From NCBI RefSeq assembly GCF_000145255.1, contig NC_014394.1, forward strand, positions 806,001-870,000: a DNA stretch of 64,000 nt. Direction: 5' to 3'. Shown here in pieces: positions 1-8,950 of the stretch; position 1 is the stretch's first letter, and each line of letters opens with the position of its first letter. The notes under the pieces were generated by a model. It did no database searches. It had not been told where the DNA came from and saw nothing but the letters and a program-made list of their open reading frames with translations. This DNA is from Gallionella capsiferriformans ES-2 (GTDB taxonomy: Bacteria > Pseudomonadota > Gammaproteobacteria > Burkholderiales > Gallionellaceae). A program made the translations under genes and the position numbers.

Positions 1-293
1 TAAAGCGCATGCGTGGCAATGTTCCGGCTTATCTGCGCTTACATGGTTTGTTTTGCCAGCAGGCACAGGGTGTGCCCCGCGCCTTACGGGAGGCGATGGC
101 AGCGGAGGATTTTGATGCGGCACGTCGATTGGTGCACACGGTCAAGGGCTCTGCGGGTACTATTGGCGCAGACCAACTGAGCGCGGCAGCTGCCGTGCTC
201 GAACAGGCGTATCGGCTATCAGTGCCTGCGGGTGAGGTGCAACTCTCCGAGTTTGAAACCGCACTGGCAATTGTGATGGCAGGTCAGCTTTAA
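1..293 (+). CDS. HPt domain, C-terminal end of a truncated signalling protein
   Basis: The reading frame is open from the window edge, so the true start lies upstream. The visible 94-97 residues form a histidine phosphotransfer domain: the HTVKGSAG motif (window 135-158) carries the phospho-accepting His, set in a helical Ala/Leu-rich fold. The stretch before it (RMRGNVPAYLRLHGLF) is typical of the start of an HPt domain at the end of a hybrid histidine kinase. It most likely ends such a kinase and passes phosphate to a receiver, possibly the response regulator 24 bp downstream. The HPt call is firm; the identity of the whole protein cannot be seen. Confidence 0.85.
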   Translation, partial: KRMRGNVPAYLRLHGLFCQQAQGVPRALREAMAAEDFDAARRLVHTVKGSAGTIGADQLSAAAAVLEQAYRLSVPAGEVQLSEFETALAIVMAGQL

Positions 294-317
294 CAACTGA
301 ATTTTAAAGGATCATGG

Positions 318-1475
318 ATGAGTAATTCCAATTGTCAGGCAGTCAGGCCTCGGGTATTGATCGTGGATGATGATCTGATCAGTCGCGAGATGTTGCGTTT
401 TGCGCTGGAAGATGAATTTGAGGTCGAAGAGGCGGATAGCGGCGAGTCAGCTTTGCTGAGTGTGGCGCATATTCCGCCGCAACTGGTTTTGCTGGATATC
501 GAAATGCCGGGTATAGGCGGCTATGAAACCTGTCGACGGCTGCGCGAGTCAGACAGTTTTCCTATCATCTTTGTCTCGTCCCACGATACGCTTGAGGAGC
601 GGGTTGAAGCCTTTGATTGCGGCGCGAATGATTTTATCGTCAAGCCGTTTGATGCGGAAATATTAGCGCGTAAAGTCAGTCTTGCCATTGACGCCTGTAT
701 CGAGCGTGAACGTCTTGCGGGCGAGACGCAGAGGTTACAAAAAACAGCGATGGGCTTCTTGTCGAACATGAATGACAGTGGCGTGTTGATGGAATTTATG
801 CGCAGCAGTATCAGCTGTTCGGATCAGTATCAGCTGGCGAAAAATCTGCTCGAGGCCACCGTTCAGTACGGCATTAACTGCCATGTGCAGATTCGTCATC
901 CGGGTGGTGTCATTACCTTGACGCCGCACGGTGCCGCTACGCCGCTTGAGGAATCCGTGCTGGAAAAGAGCAAGGAAATGGGGCGGGTTTTTCAGTTCCG
1001 TCGCCGGATGGTGATCAATTACAGTATGGTGTCCGTGATCGTTGTCGATACCCCGGAAGAGGTGGATATAGCAGGACGTATTCGGGATAATCTGTGTATT
1101 CTGGCTGAAACGGCTGAAGCGATTACCGAGACGATCAGTATGCGCAAGGATTCTGCTGAAAAGGCAGAGCAGTTGCAGTCAGCCAGCTTGAACGCGACGA
1201 TGTCGATTGAAGAAGTGCGTGAACTTTATCGTGCGCAGCTCAATGAGAGTCGCCGGCTGTTGGGGAAGCTGATTGACGAGGTAGAGGAGTCGTTTATCTT
1301 TCTGGCGTTAACCGACCGGCAGGAAAAAATGGTCACTGAAATCATGCAAAGAAACGTTGCGCCGGTTTTGAAACTGTTTGAGGATACCGTTGAGATGGAG
1401 CAGAAATTTGGCGAAATCATCGATTCCTTGCAGAGTCAGAAGCAAGAGGGTGTACCTGATGTGTGGCTGTTTTGA
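318..1475 (+). CDS. Response regulator with C-terminal sensory/coiled-coil region
   Basis: This is a 385-residue cytoplasmic protein. The receiver domain (about residues 12-125) has the acidic pocket D17-D19, the phospho-acceptor D60 in LLDIEMPG, S87/S88 and K109 in the VKPF motif. The remaining 260 residues have no DNA-binding or GGDEF motif that I recognise. They look helical, with a possible coiled coil in the last 100 residues. The protein sits 24 bp after the HPt gene, so it is probably its phosphorelay partner. AAAGGA lies 6 bp before the chosen ATG. A terminator follows directly. Output function unknown. Confidence 0.85.
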   Translation: MSNSNCQAVRPRVLIVDDDLISREMLRFALEDEFEVEEADSGESALLSVAHIPPQLVLLDIEMPGIGGYETCRRLRESDSFPIIFVSSHDTLEERVEAFDCGANDFIVKPFDAEILARKVSLAIDACIERERLAGETQRLQKTAMGFLSNMNDSGVLMEFMRSSISCSDQYQLAKNLLEATVQYGINCHVQIRHPGGVITLTPHGAATPLEESVLEKSKEMGRVFQFRRRMVINYSMVSVIVVDTPEEVDIAGRIRDNLCILAETAEAITETISMRKDSAEKAEQLQSASLNATMSIEEVRELYRAQLNESRRLLGKLIDEVEESFIFLALTDRQEKMVTEIMQRNVAPVLKLFEDTVEMEQKFGEIIDSLQSQKQEGVPDVWLF

Positions 1476-1502
1476 ATTGTGCGGGATATGAGTGTAACTT
1501 TT

Positions 1503-1544
1503 CCCCATGCAACCCGCTCTTCTAAAATATGGCATGGGGTTTTT
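1503..1544 (+). terminator. Rho-independent terminator after the response regulator
   Basis: CCCCATGC (1503-1510) pairs with GCATGGGG (1532-1539) and is followed by a T run. It lies 27 bp after the response regulator stop and before the convergent FIST gene. Confidence 0.8.
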
Positions 1545-1566
1545 GAGTGCCCCTGCTACTTAAAGG

Positions 1567-2700
1567 TTATCTTTCATAGATGGCAGTCAGTGTCATCGTC
1601 TGATTATGGAGTTGGCACTGCTCGGGCCGATCGTTAAAGGGCGCAATTTCACCGTAGGAATAAAAACCAACCAGTTGAACATTTGCGCCAAGGATTTCTT
1701 CAACCGCCTCCAATTCCTCCTCGACGATGTGTTTCATGACCACACGGCGTCCCACACAGCTCACCACGAGTCCCAGCGCCTGATGATCATTGAGCTGATT
1801 AATTTCTTTGGCCGCATCTCCTGCACCATAGATGAGCTGGTGAAGTTCGGGTTTCATCAGTTGTGCAATATAGCCGCAGGGGATATCACCGGCAAAAGTA
1901 ATACTTTTGGCTGACTCATCAATTTGCAACAGCGTACGAATAACGCCTTCCGAATCATTGGGTGCGCGGATATGCAGCGGGAATCTCATCCCGCTCATCG
2001 GTAAATCTTTGGCAAATTCGCCCAGATGTTTTTTATAGACATCAAGCGCGGGTTCATAATCCAATTCAAACAGGGTATTTCCGATCGATCGTGTCACTTG
2101 GCGATCAGCACCGAAAGAACTCCATCCTCCATGGGATCCTGTACTTATTACCAGATCAGTGCCGTAAAATCCGACTGCAACAATGCGGTTTTGCCGTGCA
2201 GGCGCGTCAGAAATGACCCATGTATGCAGGAATCTATCCCCATCTCCCGCCATGCCTCCAGTAACCGTGACACCATAAGTGACTTTGTTGAGTCCCTTTA
2301 CCAATTCAGAACCATTTAGATTCAGGCCATCAGCAAGTACAAAAACATGTCTGAGTCCCTCGGCGGGTAATTGTCTGAGCAAATCGGAGGAGATCGCTTC
2401 AATGTCACTCTCAGCCGAAAAATCGACGGTGCTCAGCTCGACGCTCCCGCTTTCAAGGTAGACCGCCGTCGCCACAACGGCGGCATTGGCAATCGTTGAG
2501 CCAAGAATGCTGCCAGCGCTTGAAGCGCCAACAATTTTGGCGTTGGGGTATAAAGCCCGAAGACCTTCGAAAACAGGTTCAGCCTGAATAAAATCGGACT
2601 CACCAAACACAAAAACGACTTGGCATAGCGATTTATTTTCAATAAATTGACGTGCGAAACGCCACTTATTATTAATTAATTCAAGGGTGTCAATCTTCAT
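1567..2700 (-). CDS. FIST domain sensory protein
   Basis: This 377-residue soluble protein matches the FIST_N plus FIST_C architecture. The N-terminal part has the pattern of a beta-strand, VFVFGESDF, then a GASSAGSI turn. The C-terminal part ends in VGFYSYGEIAPF, a hallmark of FIST_C. FIST domains are thought to bind small ligands such as amino acids and are common beside GGDEF and chemotaxis genes. It starts 33 bp after the upstream diguanylate cyclase on the same strand, so the two probably form an operon. GGAG sits 7 bp before the ATG. The family call is firm; the ligand is unknown. Confidence 0.85.
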   Translation of the reverse strand: MKIDTLELINNKWRFARQFIENKSLCQVVFVFGESDFIQAEPVFEGLRALYPNAKIVGASSAGSILGSTIANAAVVATAVYLESGSVELSTVDFSAESDIEAISSDLLRQLPAEGLRHVFVLADGLNLNGSELVKGLNKVTYGVTVTGGMAGDGDRFLHTWVISDAPARQNRIVAVGFYGTDLVISTGSHGGWSSFGADRQVTRSIGNTLFELDYEPALDVYKKHLGEFAKDLPMSGMRFPLHIRAPNDSEGVIRTLLQIDESAKSITFAGDIPCGYIAQLMKPELHQLIYGAGDAAKEINQLNDHQALGLVVSCVGRRVVMKHIVEEELEAVEEILGANVQLVGFYSYGEIAPFNDRPEQCQLHNQTMTLTAIYER

Positions 2701-2733
2701 AATATCGCTCCAATCTGTGCCTGTTACAATGAG

Positions 2734-4188
2734 TCAATTTTTCAAGTTATCATGAAACCGGATTGAATTTCCCCCTGCTTCTTTGGCTTCATACATTGCG
2801 GCATCTGCCTGTTTTAGGATGTCGTCTTGATTGATCCCCTGATTGAGGAACACCGTAACGCCGATACTTGCCGTGCAGCGATGCTCGATTGTGGCGGCCG
2901 GTAAGATGTCGGTAGGCAGCACATAGGGAACGGACAAAGCGGCGCGGATTTTTTGAGCGACCCGTTGTGCTTGTGACGTTGAGATTGCTTGATCTACATC
3001 TAATTCGCTGAGTAACACCACAAACTCATCTCCGCCAAAGCGTGCCACCGTGTCCATTTCGCGCACACAACTCTTCAATCGCTTAGCCGCGTCAATCAAC
3101 AATAAGTCCCCTATGCCATGGCCATGCATGTCATTGATCGGTTTGAAATTATCAAGATCGATGAACATCAGCGCGCAATAACAATGAGTCCGCTTGCTGA
3201 CCGACATCGCCTGATTCAGGCGCTCTTTAAGCAGTCGGCGATTCGGCAGGTTGGTTAACGTGTCATAGAACGCGAGTTGGCGTACCTTTTCTTCGAGCAG
3301 TTTGCGCTCAATCGCGATGCTGGCCAGATGTGCAGATTGTTCGATAACGTAAATGTCTGCTTCTGAGGGATAGTTTTTGTCTTTGTGATAAATCGCAAAC
3401 GTCCCCAATACTTGATTAAAAGAAGAACGTATCGGTTCAGACCAGCAGGCGCCTAAGCCCGCTTTTGCAGCGAGCGTTTTGTAAGGGGCCCAATAGGGGT
3501 GGGTTGCGATGTCCTCGACGATCACCCGCTCACCCGTATAGGCGGCCGTTCCACATGAACCCACCCCCATGCCAATGGCGACCCCGTCTATGGCCGCATT
3601 ATAAAAGGCAGGTAAGCTCGGTGCGATACCATGACCGAGATGCTTACCTTCCTCATCGAGCAATAAAATGCTGCAATTCATCGCTGAATTGAGTTGCTCT
3701 ACGCCCTGTACAATAAATTCAAGAATGACCGTAAGGGGGGTATCTCCCGTCAGAAGCTCTAAGGTCGAGCTGCGAAATTTTTCAAACATCTCGCTTTTTT
3801 TACGCTGTGTAATGTCACGACTGATTCCCAGCACGCCTATCAGTTGACCTTCCTTATCTAACAGCGGCGTTTTAGTCGCTTCCAGCAACTCTTGATGACC
3901 GTCATCTGCAAAGGTGACCCATTCCTCATTTTTGCTGGGGCCGCCTTTCATCATCGCGATGCGATCATTTTCCCGGAATGAATCGGCAAGCTCCTTGCTG
4001 ACAAAATCATAGTCAGTATGTCCAATGATGTCCTTTTCGAGGGCACCGAAGAACTGTTCAAAGCGGTGGTTACAGGTAAGATAAACCCCGTTCATATCCT
4101 TTAGCCAAATTAAATCAGGGATCGCTTGAAGGATAGTTCGCAAGCGGTCATCATCGACTTGAGATAAGGTGCTGATTAATTTATTCAT
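2734..4188 (-). CDS. PAS-GAF-GGDEF diguanylate cyclase
   Basis: This 484-residue protein has no membrane segment. A PAS domain covers about 15-130 (DLIWLKDMNGVYLTCN near the start, the SRDITQRK exit at the end), a GAF domain about 145-295 and a GGDEF domain about 310-480. The catalytic site is intact (RFGGDEF), so it should make c-di-GMP from GTP. An RxxD inhibitory site (REMD) lies five residues before GGDEF, so product feedback is expected. It is first in a two-gene operon with the FIST protein. No clear Shine-Dalgarno precedes the ATG. The signal sensed is unknown; neighbours suggest nitrogen oxides, which is only inference. Confidence 0.93.
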   Translation of the reverse strand: MNKLISTLSQVDDDRLRTILQAIPDLIWLKDMNGVYLTCNHRFEQFFGALEKDIIGHTDYDFVSKELADSFRENDRIAMMKGGPSKNEEWVTFADDGHQELLEATKTPLLDKEGQLIGVLGISRDITQRKKSEMFEKFRSSTLELLTGDTPLTVILEFIVQGVEQLNSAMNCSILLLDEEGKHLGHGIAPSLPAFYNAAIDGVAIGMGVGSCGTAAYTGERVIVEDIATHPYWAPYKTLAAKAGLGACWSEPIRSSFNQVLGTFAIYHKDKNYPSEADIYVIEQSAHLASIAIERKLLEEKVRQLAFYDTLTNLPNRRLLKERLNQAMSVSKRTHCYCALMFIDLDNFKPINDMHGHGIGDLLLIDAAKRLKSCVREMDTVARFGGDEFVVLLSELDVDQAISTSQAQRVAQKIRAALSVPYVLPTDILPAATIEHRCTASIGVTVFLNQGINQDDILKQADAAMYEAKEAGGNSIRFHDNLKN

Positions 4189-4506
4189 TAAATATGGAAG
4201 TTAACGCGCTCGTGTGTAGCGCGGAATATATTTCCTCCGTGTTGTTCATCGGTGGAATTTTCGGGAATATAAAGTTTGTTTAATTTACACGAGTAAATTT
4301 TCGAGCTATAGCTATGAATATATCTAAAACCTTGATTGGTGATGGCTATTCATCAAACCAGCGGAGTAGATTTTCCATAATTATTATTCGCGACACGACA
4401 TCCGTCAATCAGTTTGTCCGGTTCAAACTAAGGCAACTAATTCATCAGCGCATTGAGAAGGTCAGGCAGGGCGAGGCACAGGTCTATTTGATGAATGAGC
4501 TGATAC
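4189..4506. other. Intergenic region between the cyclase and nsrR-like genes
   Basis: About 318 bp. It must hold the leftward promoter of the cyclase/FIST operon. It also takes the 3' end of the leftward nsrR-like transcript. An open frame from 4314 into the nsrR-like gene has no recognisable domain and overlaps a real gene antisense, so I do not call it. Confidence 0.5.
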
Positions 4507-4938
4507 TCATTTTTTTAACTTCAAATTTAACTTCGTGTCAGGCAGCAGATCAGCCAGCGTGTTGCCATCCAGCGTATCAAGGAAGGCTTTCTGCGCGTTG
4601 AAGAGTATCGTCCTTAAGTGGCAATTTGGCATTAAAGGGCAACAATCATCCGGTGCATCTGTTTTCATGCAGTACAGCAGTGCAAGGTTATTTTCCATCA
4701 AACGCACGACATCGCCGACCACTATTTCTGCGGGATTTCTCGCCAGGCGGATACCGCCGTTTCTGCCGCGCTCACTGACGACCACTCCCGCAGCGACTAA
4801 TTGCATGACGACTTTCATCAAGTGAGTCTTGACGATATCGAAGGCATCAGAGACCTCGGCGATGGTGGCGGTTTCCTTTTTTTGTCCCAGATAGATAAGG
4901 GTGCGCAGTGCGATATCGGTGGAAAGATTCAGTTGCAT
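4507..4938 (-). CDS. nsrR: Rrf2-family regulator, NsrR-like NO sensor
   Basis: This 143-residue Rrf2-type repressor has an N-terminal winged helix (residues 1-65, with ERGRNGGIRLA as the wing). Its cluster region has Cys at 90, 99, 100 and 106. NsrR proteins bind a [4Fe-4S] or [2Fe-2S] cluster through three Cys in this loop, and nitrosylation releases them from DNA. The gene is divergent from the nor operon, with two candidate NsrR-type palindromes between them, which supports control of norCB. IscR is less likely because of the context and because the Cys spacing differs. Rrf2 membership is firm; the NsrR assignment is strong inference. Confidence 0.85.
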   Translation of the reverse strand: MQLNLSTDIALRTLIYLGQKKETATIAEVSDAFDIVKTHLMKVVMQLVAAGVVVSERGRNGGIRLARNPAEIVVGDVVRLMENNLALLYCMKTDAPDDCCPLMPNCHLRTILFNAQKAFLDTLDGNTLADLLPDTKLNLKLKK

Positions 4939-5010
4939 AAGGGGTCACCTGTTTATAAAGGTATCAATGTTGTGTTCGACATTCTGCCGTATTTTAGGCT
5001 TGAGTCATAA

Positions 5011-5033
5011 TACATTCAAATCAATTGCATCTT
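5011..5033. promoter_or_regulatory. Candidate NsrR operator 1
   Basis: The 11+1+11 layout matches the NsrR consensus (AAGATGCATTT-N-AAATGCATCTT). The right half AATTGCATCTT matches 10 of 11 bases and the left half 6 of 11. It lies 60-82 bp before the start of the first nor-operon gene. Confidence 0.5.
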
Positions 5034-5047
5034 TATAAAAAATAGAA

Positions 5048-5070
5048 TACATTGCTTTAAAATGAATCAT
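5048..5070. promoter_or_regulatory. Candidate NsrR operator 2
   Basis: The right half AAATGAATCAT matches 9 of 11 bases of the NsrR half-site and the left half 6 of 11. It sits 14 bp downstream of operator 1, close to the nor-operon start codon. A second site this close would fit tight repression, but the match is imperfect. Confidence 0.4.
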
Positions 5071-5092
5071 TCAATGAATAACGCCAATCAAC

Positions 5093-5428
5093 ATGATCGA
5101 ACCTGCCAGTCTCGGGAATTTTTTCACCATCTTCTTCACTTCCGCGATGGTGATTATGTTGGGGGCATTATATGCACTGCTCTTCGCTTTCTCACGTCTC
5201 AAGGGGGATAAGCGCCTGATGCCTTTGGCCTATCTTTCCTATGCAGGACTGCTCATCGCCACACTATTTTTGGCCGATGCAGCTAATTTGCTGAAACATC
5301 CATTTTGGACCGCGATTGTGGCCTTCATGTTGGGGGGATATTTGCTCGCACCGCATGCGATCTGGCATTTGTGCGTAGGCACACATGGCGCAGAACAGGT
5401 GGAGTCCGTACCGCTTAAAGATTTTTAA
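5093..5428 (+). CDS. Small three-helix membrane protein, first gene of nor operon
   Basis: A 111-residue protein with three hydrophobic segments (about 10-32, 43-63 and 70-93) and a short polar tail. I do not recognise a named family. It lies between the NsrR-like gene with its candidate operators and norC, 20 bp upstream of norC, so it should be co-expressed with the NO reductase. No norQ, norD or norE is present in the window, so it may help assemble or stabilise NorCB. That role is inference from position only. Confidence 0.75.
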   Translation: MIEPASLGNFFTIFFTSAMVIMLGALYALLFAFSRLKGDKRLMPLAYLSYAGLLIATLFLADAANLLKHPFWTAIVAFMLGGYLLAPHAIWHLCVGTHGAEQVESVPLKDF

Positions 5429-5448
5429 CGTTGAGTAAGGAGAGTGCC

Positions 5449-6042
5449 ATGGCGACAAGTCAGTGGTGGGCATCGGAATCATTCTGGCGCAAGACGGCCA
5501 TTTGGGTCACCGGGGGATCGTTCGTCGCGTTGATATTGTTAACGATGGATACGATTCCGCAAATATCGACGGGTTCAAAACGTGTTCCGGCGTATTCGGT
5601 CATCAACTATCGCATCGAATATAAATTCGACGAGACGCGTCACGTGCAAGTGCCGGTGATCGGTGCGAAAGAGCCTTTATTCGGTAAAGAGCTGAACGAA
5701 GAGGAGGCTGAAGCGCTGGTCAAACTGGGAAAGTTGACGACACAGGCGAAGAACTGCATGAACTGCCACACCTTGCTGGGTAATGGTGCTTACTATGCAC
5801 CTGACCTCACCAAAGCATGGCTGGATCAATACTGGGGTAGCAAAGAAGTGCGCGAAGTGCAAATGGTCGAGTTCATCAAGGATCCGTCCGATAAATTGCA
5901 CAACAGCCTGGGCCGGCGTATGCCCAAGCTCGATATCACAGATGAGGAGGCGCGCGGCGTGGTGGCCTTCCTGAAGTGGATGTCTAGCATTGACACCAAC
6001 GGCTTTCCCTATAACTTCAAATCCATCGAACAGGAGAATTGA
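5449..6042 (+). CDS. norC: Nitric oxide reductase cytochrome c subunit
   Basis: A 197-residue subunit with one N-terminal membrane anchor (about residues 12-38) and a periplasmic cytochrome c domain. The heme-binding motif CMNCH is followed by the family-typical TLLGNGAYYAPDL segment. NorC passes electrons from periplasmic donors to NorB. I chose the ATG with AAGGAG 6 bp upstream rather than the TTG 18 bp earlier. The protein is longer than a typical 150-residue NorC; the extra length lies between the anchor and the heme motif. norB starts 2 bp after its stop, so the two are translated together. Confidence 0.95.
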   Translation: MATSQWWASESFWRKTAIWVTGGSFVALILLTMDTIPQISTGSKRVPAYSVINYRIEYKFDETRHVQVPVIGAKEPLFGKELNEEEAEALVKLGKLTTQAKNCMNCHTLLGNGAYYAPDLTKAWLDQYWGSKEVREVQMVEFIKDPSDKLHNSLGRRMPKLDITDEEARGVVAFLKWMSSIDTNGFPYNFKSIEQEN

Positions 6043-6044
6043 TC

Positions 6045-7490
6045 ATGGCGATGCTAGGAATGTTGGATAGTGCCAACTTGAATGGCGGGCAGAAGCTGGC
6101 GGTGAAATATTTCATCGTAGCGATCGTGTTGTTCGGTGCGCAAGTGTTGTTCGGCCTGCTTTCGGGCTTGCAATATTTGTATCCGGATTTCCTGTATGGT
6201 GTGCTGGATTTCAGCGTCAATCGCATGGTGCATATCAACGCGCTGGTAGTGTGGCTGCTGTACGGATTCTTAGGCTCGGTATATTGGCTGCTGGAAGAAG
6301 AATCGCAACATGAGGTGGTCGGACTCAAGCTGGGGAATCTTATCTACTGGGTACTCACCGCGGCGGTGACCGTCGTGGTGTTGGTGTATCTGTTTGTGCA
6401 GATCGGACCCGGTAAAGAATCCACTATCTGGCTGATTAACGAAGGCCGCGAATACATCGAGGCGCCGCGTTGGGCCGACATTGGCATCGTGGTCAGCGTG
6501 CTGGTGGTGTTCTATAACGTGGCTGCCACCTTTTCCAAAGGACGCTACACGGGGATTGCCGGTGTGCTGGTGCTGGATATGTTGGCACTGTTCGGTATTT
6601 ATCTGGCGGGTATGTTCTATACCACCAATATCTCCATCGACCAATACTGGTGGTGGTGGGTGATTCATCTGTGGGTAGAGGCGACTTGGGAGGTCATGGT
6701 TGCCTGCATCATGGCTTACGGGCTGATGAAGGTGTTGGGCGTGAGTCGCAAAATTGTCGAGACATGGCTGTATATCGAAGTCGCCTTGATGTTCGGTTCA
6801 GGCATACTGGGGTTAGGCCACCACTACTTCTGGATTGGTACGCCTGAATACTGGTTCAGCATCGGCGGCTTCTTCTCTGCACTCGAACCGATTCCGCTGG
6901 TCGCGATGGTGGTGCATGCGGTGTTTGATGCAGGAGCGCGTCACGCCAAGAATTCAAATCATCCTGCTATGGCGTGGTTAATTGCACACGCCTTCGGTAA
7001 TTTTTTCGGGGCGGGGGTGTGGGGCTTCATGCACACGTTGCCGCAGATCAATTTATATACCCACGGCACACAATGGTCCGCATCGCATGGTCACTTAGCC
7101 TTTTTTGGCGCTTACGCGACCATCATTATCGCCATGTTCTATCTTGGCATCCAGCGTTGGCTGGGCGGCGTTTGGATGTCAGGCGATCTGGCGGGCAATG
7201 GCTGGAGGTGGAAGTGGGCGTTGTTTCTGCTCAACTTAGGCATGGTTGGCATGACGGTCTCGATGTTGGTCTCAGGTTACGTGCAGTCGCAGATTGAGCG
7301 TGCTATCGAAGGCTCGACCTGGATCGGCTATTTCGCGGCGCAGATACATCCTTGGTTTGTTCAAGGTATGTGGTGGCGTGAAGTGTTCGGCGTGATGTTC
7401 CTCGCAGGTTTTATCTTATTGGTATGGGACTTGCTGACTATCGGCCGGGGGGAGAGTCGAAAAATGATCGAAGCATCCAACGCTAGCTAG
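6045..7490 (+). CDS. norB: Nitric oxide reductase catalytic subunit
   Basis: An integral membrane protein of 481 residues and about 12 helices, in the heme-copper oxidase superfamily. It reduces 2 NO to N2O at a heme b3/FeB centre. The expected ligands are present: a His in MVHINAL for the low-spin heme, the His of HLWVEATWE and the GHH pair for FeB, and HGH for hemes b3 and b. There is no N-terminal quinol-oxidase extension, so this is the cytochrome-c-dependent type (cNOR) paired with NorC. AGGAG precedes the ATG. In a microaerobic bacterium without visible nitrate reductase genes nearby, the job may be detoxification. Confidence 0.96.
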   Translation: MAMLGMLDSANLNGGQKLAVKYFIVAIVLFGAQVLFGLLSGLQYLYPDFLYGVLDFSVNRMVHINALVVWLLYGFLGSVYWLLEEESQHEVVGLKLGNLIYWVLTAAVTVVVLVYLFVQIGPGKESTIWLINEGREYIEAPRWADIGIVVSVLVVFYNVAATFSKGRYTGIAGVLVLDMLALFGIYLAGMFYTTNISIDQYWWWWVIHLWVEATWEVMVACIMAYGLMKVLGVSRKIVETWLYIEVALMFGSGILGLGHHYFWIGTPEYWFSIGGFFSALEPIPLVAMVVHAVFDAGARHAKNSNHPAMAWLIAHAFGNFFGAGVWGFMHTLPQINLYTHGTQWSASHGHLAFFGAYATIIIAMFYLGIQRWLGGVWMSGDLAGNGWRWKWALFLLNLGMVGMTVSMLVSGYVQSQIERAIEGSTWIGYFAAQIHPWFVQGMWWREVFGVMFLAGFILLVWDLLTIGRGESRKMIEASNAS

Positions 7491-7558
7491 AGCTTCACCT
7501 CTGCTAGCAGTCTGCTTGCCTACCGTTGGCGGATTTTTATCTTCAGCACGGAATTAAT

Positions 7559-8761
7559 ATGCTTAAAAACTTCACCGCAGCCCCTCATCGCGTCATGTTT
7601 TTCGGTGGGGCAGTGCAATCCATCGCCGTCATGCTGTGGTGGACGCTGGAATTGACAACGCGTTACGGTGCTCAGCCCGTCAGTTGGGCTGTTGCACCGC
7701 GTGCCGCACATGTATTTCTGATGATTTACAGTCTGTTACCGTTCTTTATGTTCGGCTTTTTGATGACGACTTTCCCGCGCTGGATGGCAGGCAACGAAAT
7801 CCCTGCCGAGCGCTATGTCACCGCATTTGGATTGATGAGCCTGGGCGTTGTGGCGTTTTATGCCGGCATGATCTTTGGCGTGGCGATCCTGGTTGTGGCA
7901 GTCGCGTCTGTCCTGGCCGGATGGGGGGTCGCGCTCTATGCCTTAATGCGCGTGGTGTTGGAGACCCGTCCGGGCGATAAACGTCATCCCGTTGTATTGC
8001 TCATCGCGCTCGCGCTGGGATGGTGCGGTCTGGCGAGTTATCTGATTTGGTTGATGAGCGCTGAATATGGTTTTTTGAACTTCTCGATTCAGAGCGGTTT
8101 ATGGTTTTTCCTTTTGCCGCTGTTCGCCAGTGTCGCGCACCGTATGATTCCCTTTTTTACCAGTAATGCGTTGTCGCAACCCGATGTGCCGCGGCCCTTC
8201 TGGCCGTGGTGGACGGTGTTGGCGGGGAGTGTCGTGCATGGCGTGCTGTCGTTCGCAGATCAGACGAATTGGTTATGGTTATGCGATGCACCGGTTGCGG
8301 CCTCGACTTTGTATCTGAGTTACTTATGGGGATTCCGCCGCAGTTTGAGCAACCCGCTGTTGGCGGTGTTGCATGTGGGTTTCGCATGGATGGGTATTGC
8401 CATGCTATTTTTCACCGCGCAAAGTTGGCTAGTCTTTATGAATGGAGAATCGAGGTGGGCATTAGCCCCGTTACATGCGCTCACGATCGGCGGCTACGCC
8501 ACCTTGATGATAGGGATGGGCACACGCGTCACTCTCGGTCATTCCGGTTTGCCGTTCAATATTGGGATTTCGCTCAAGCTGATGTTTTTAGGCATACAGT
8601 TAGTCGTATTAGTGCGAGTGATGGCGGATGTACTGCCGCTACACAATCCCTACCTGTGGTACATATTTTCCGCGCTGGGGTGGTTGGCCTGCTTCTCACC
8701 GTGGGTATGGCGTTACTTGCCTGCGTTTTGGCGACCGCGTGCCGATGGCCAGCCTGGCTGA
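7559..8761 (+). CDS. nnrS: NnrS family membrane protein
   Basis: About 400 residues with some 12 membrane helices. The opening (MLKNFTAAPHRVMFFGG) and internal motifs such as FPRWMAGNEIPAERY are typical of NnrS. NnrS proteins contain heme and copper and protect cells from nitrosative stress by an unsettled mechanism. I use the ATG at 7559; an in-frame TTG lies 33 bp upstream. The gene follows norB by 68 bp and is most likely part of the same NsrR-controlled unit. Confidence 0.9.
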   Translation: MLKNFTAAPHRVMFFGGAVQSIAVMLWWTLELTTRYGAQPVSWAVAPRAAHVFLMIYSLLPFFMFGFLMTTFPRWMAGNEIPAERYVTAFGLMSLGVVAFYAGMIFGVAILVVAVASVLAGWGVALYALMRVVLETRPGDKRHPVVLLIALALGWCGLASYLIWLMSAEYGFLNFSIQSGLWFFLLPLFASVAHRMIPFFTSNALSQPDVPRPFWPWWTVLAGSVVHGVLSFADQTNWLWLCDAPVAASTLYLSYLWGFRRSLSNPLLAVLHVGFAWMGIAMLFFTAQSWLVFMNGESRWALAPLHALTIGGYATLMIGMGTRVTLGHSGLPFNIGISLKLMFLGIQLVVLVRVMADVLPLHNPYLWYIFSALGWLACFSPWVWRYLPAFWRPRADGQPG

Positions 8762-8950
8762 GATGAGAGCAGTGCATCAATCAGAAAACTCGTTTTAAGG
8801 ACACCGCTTTTATATTTTACTTTTCTGCTCAAGATCAGCCTTGATGTGTCGAAAATACATGTATTAAACCTGAATATATTGCAGCTGGGTGTTTAAAATA
8901 GGCTCAATTAAAACGTGTAGACAGTAAAAATATAAATAAGGAGGGGAACA

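Noticed and set aside
4314..4601. Rightward ORF of 95 codons
   Set aside because: It runs into the nsrR-like gene in antisense; a faint likeness to antitoxin tails was not convincing.
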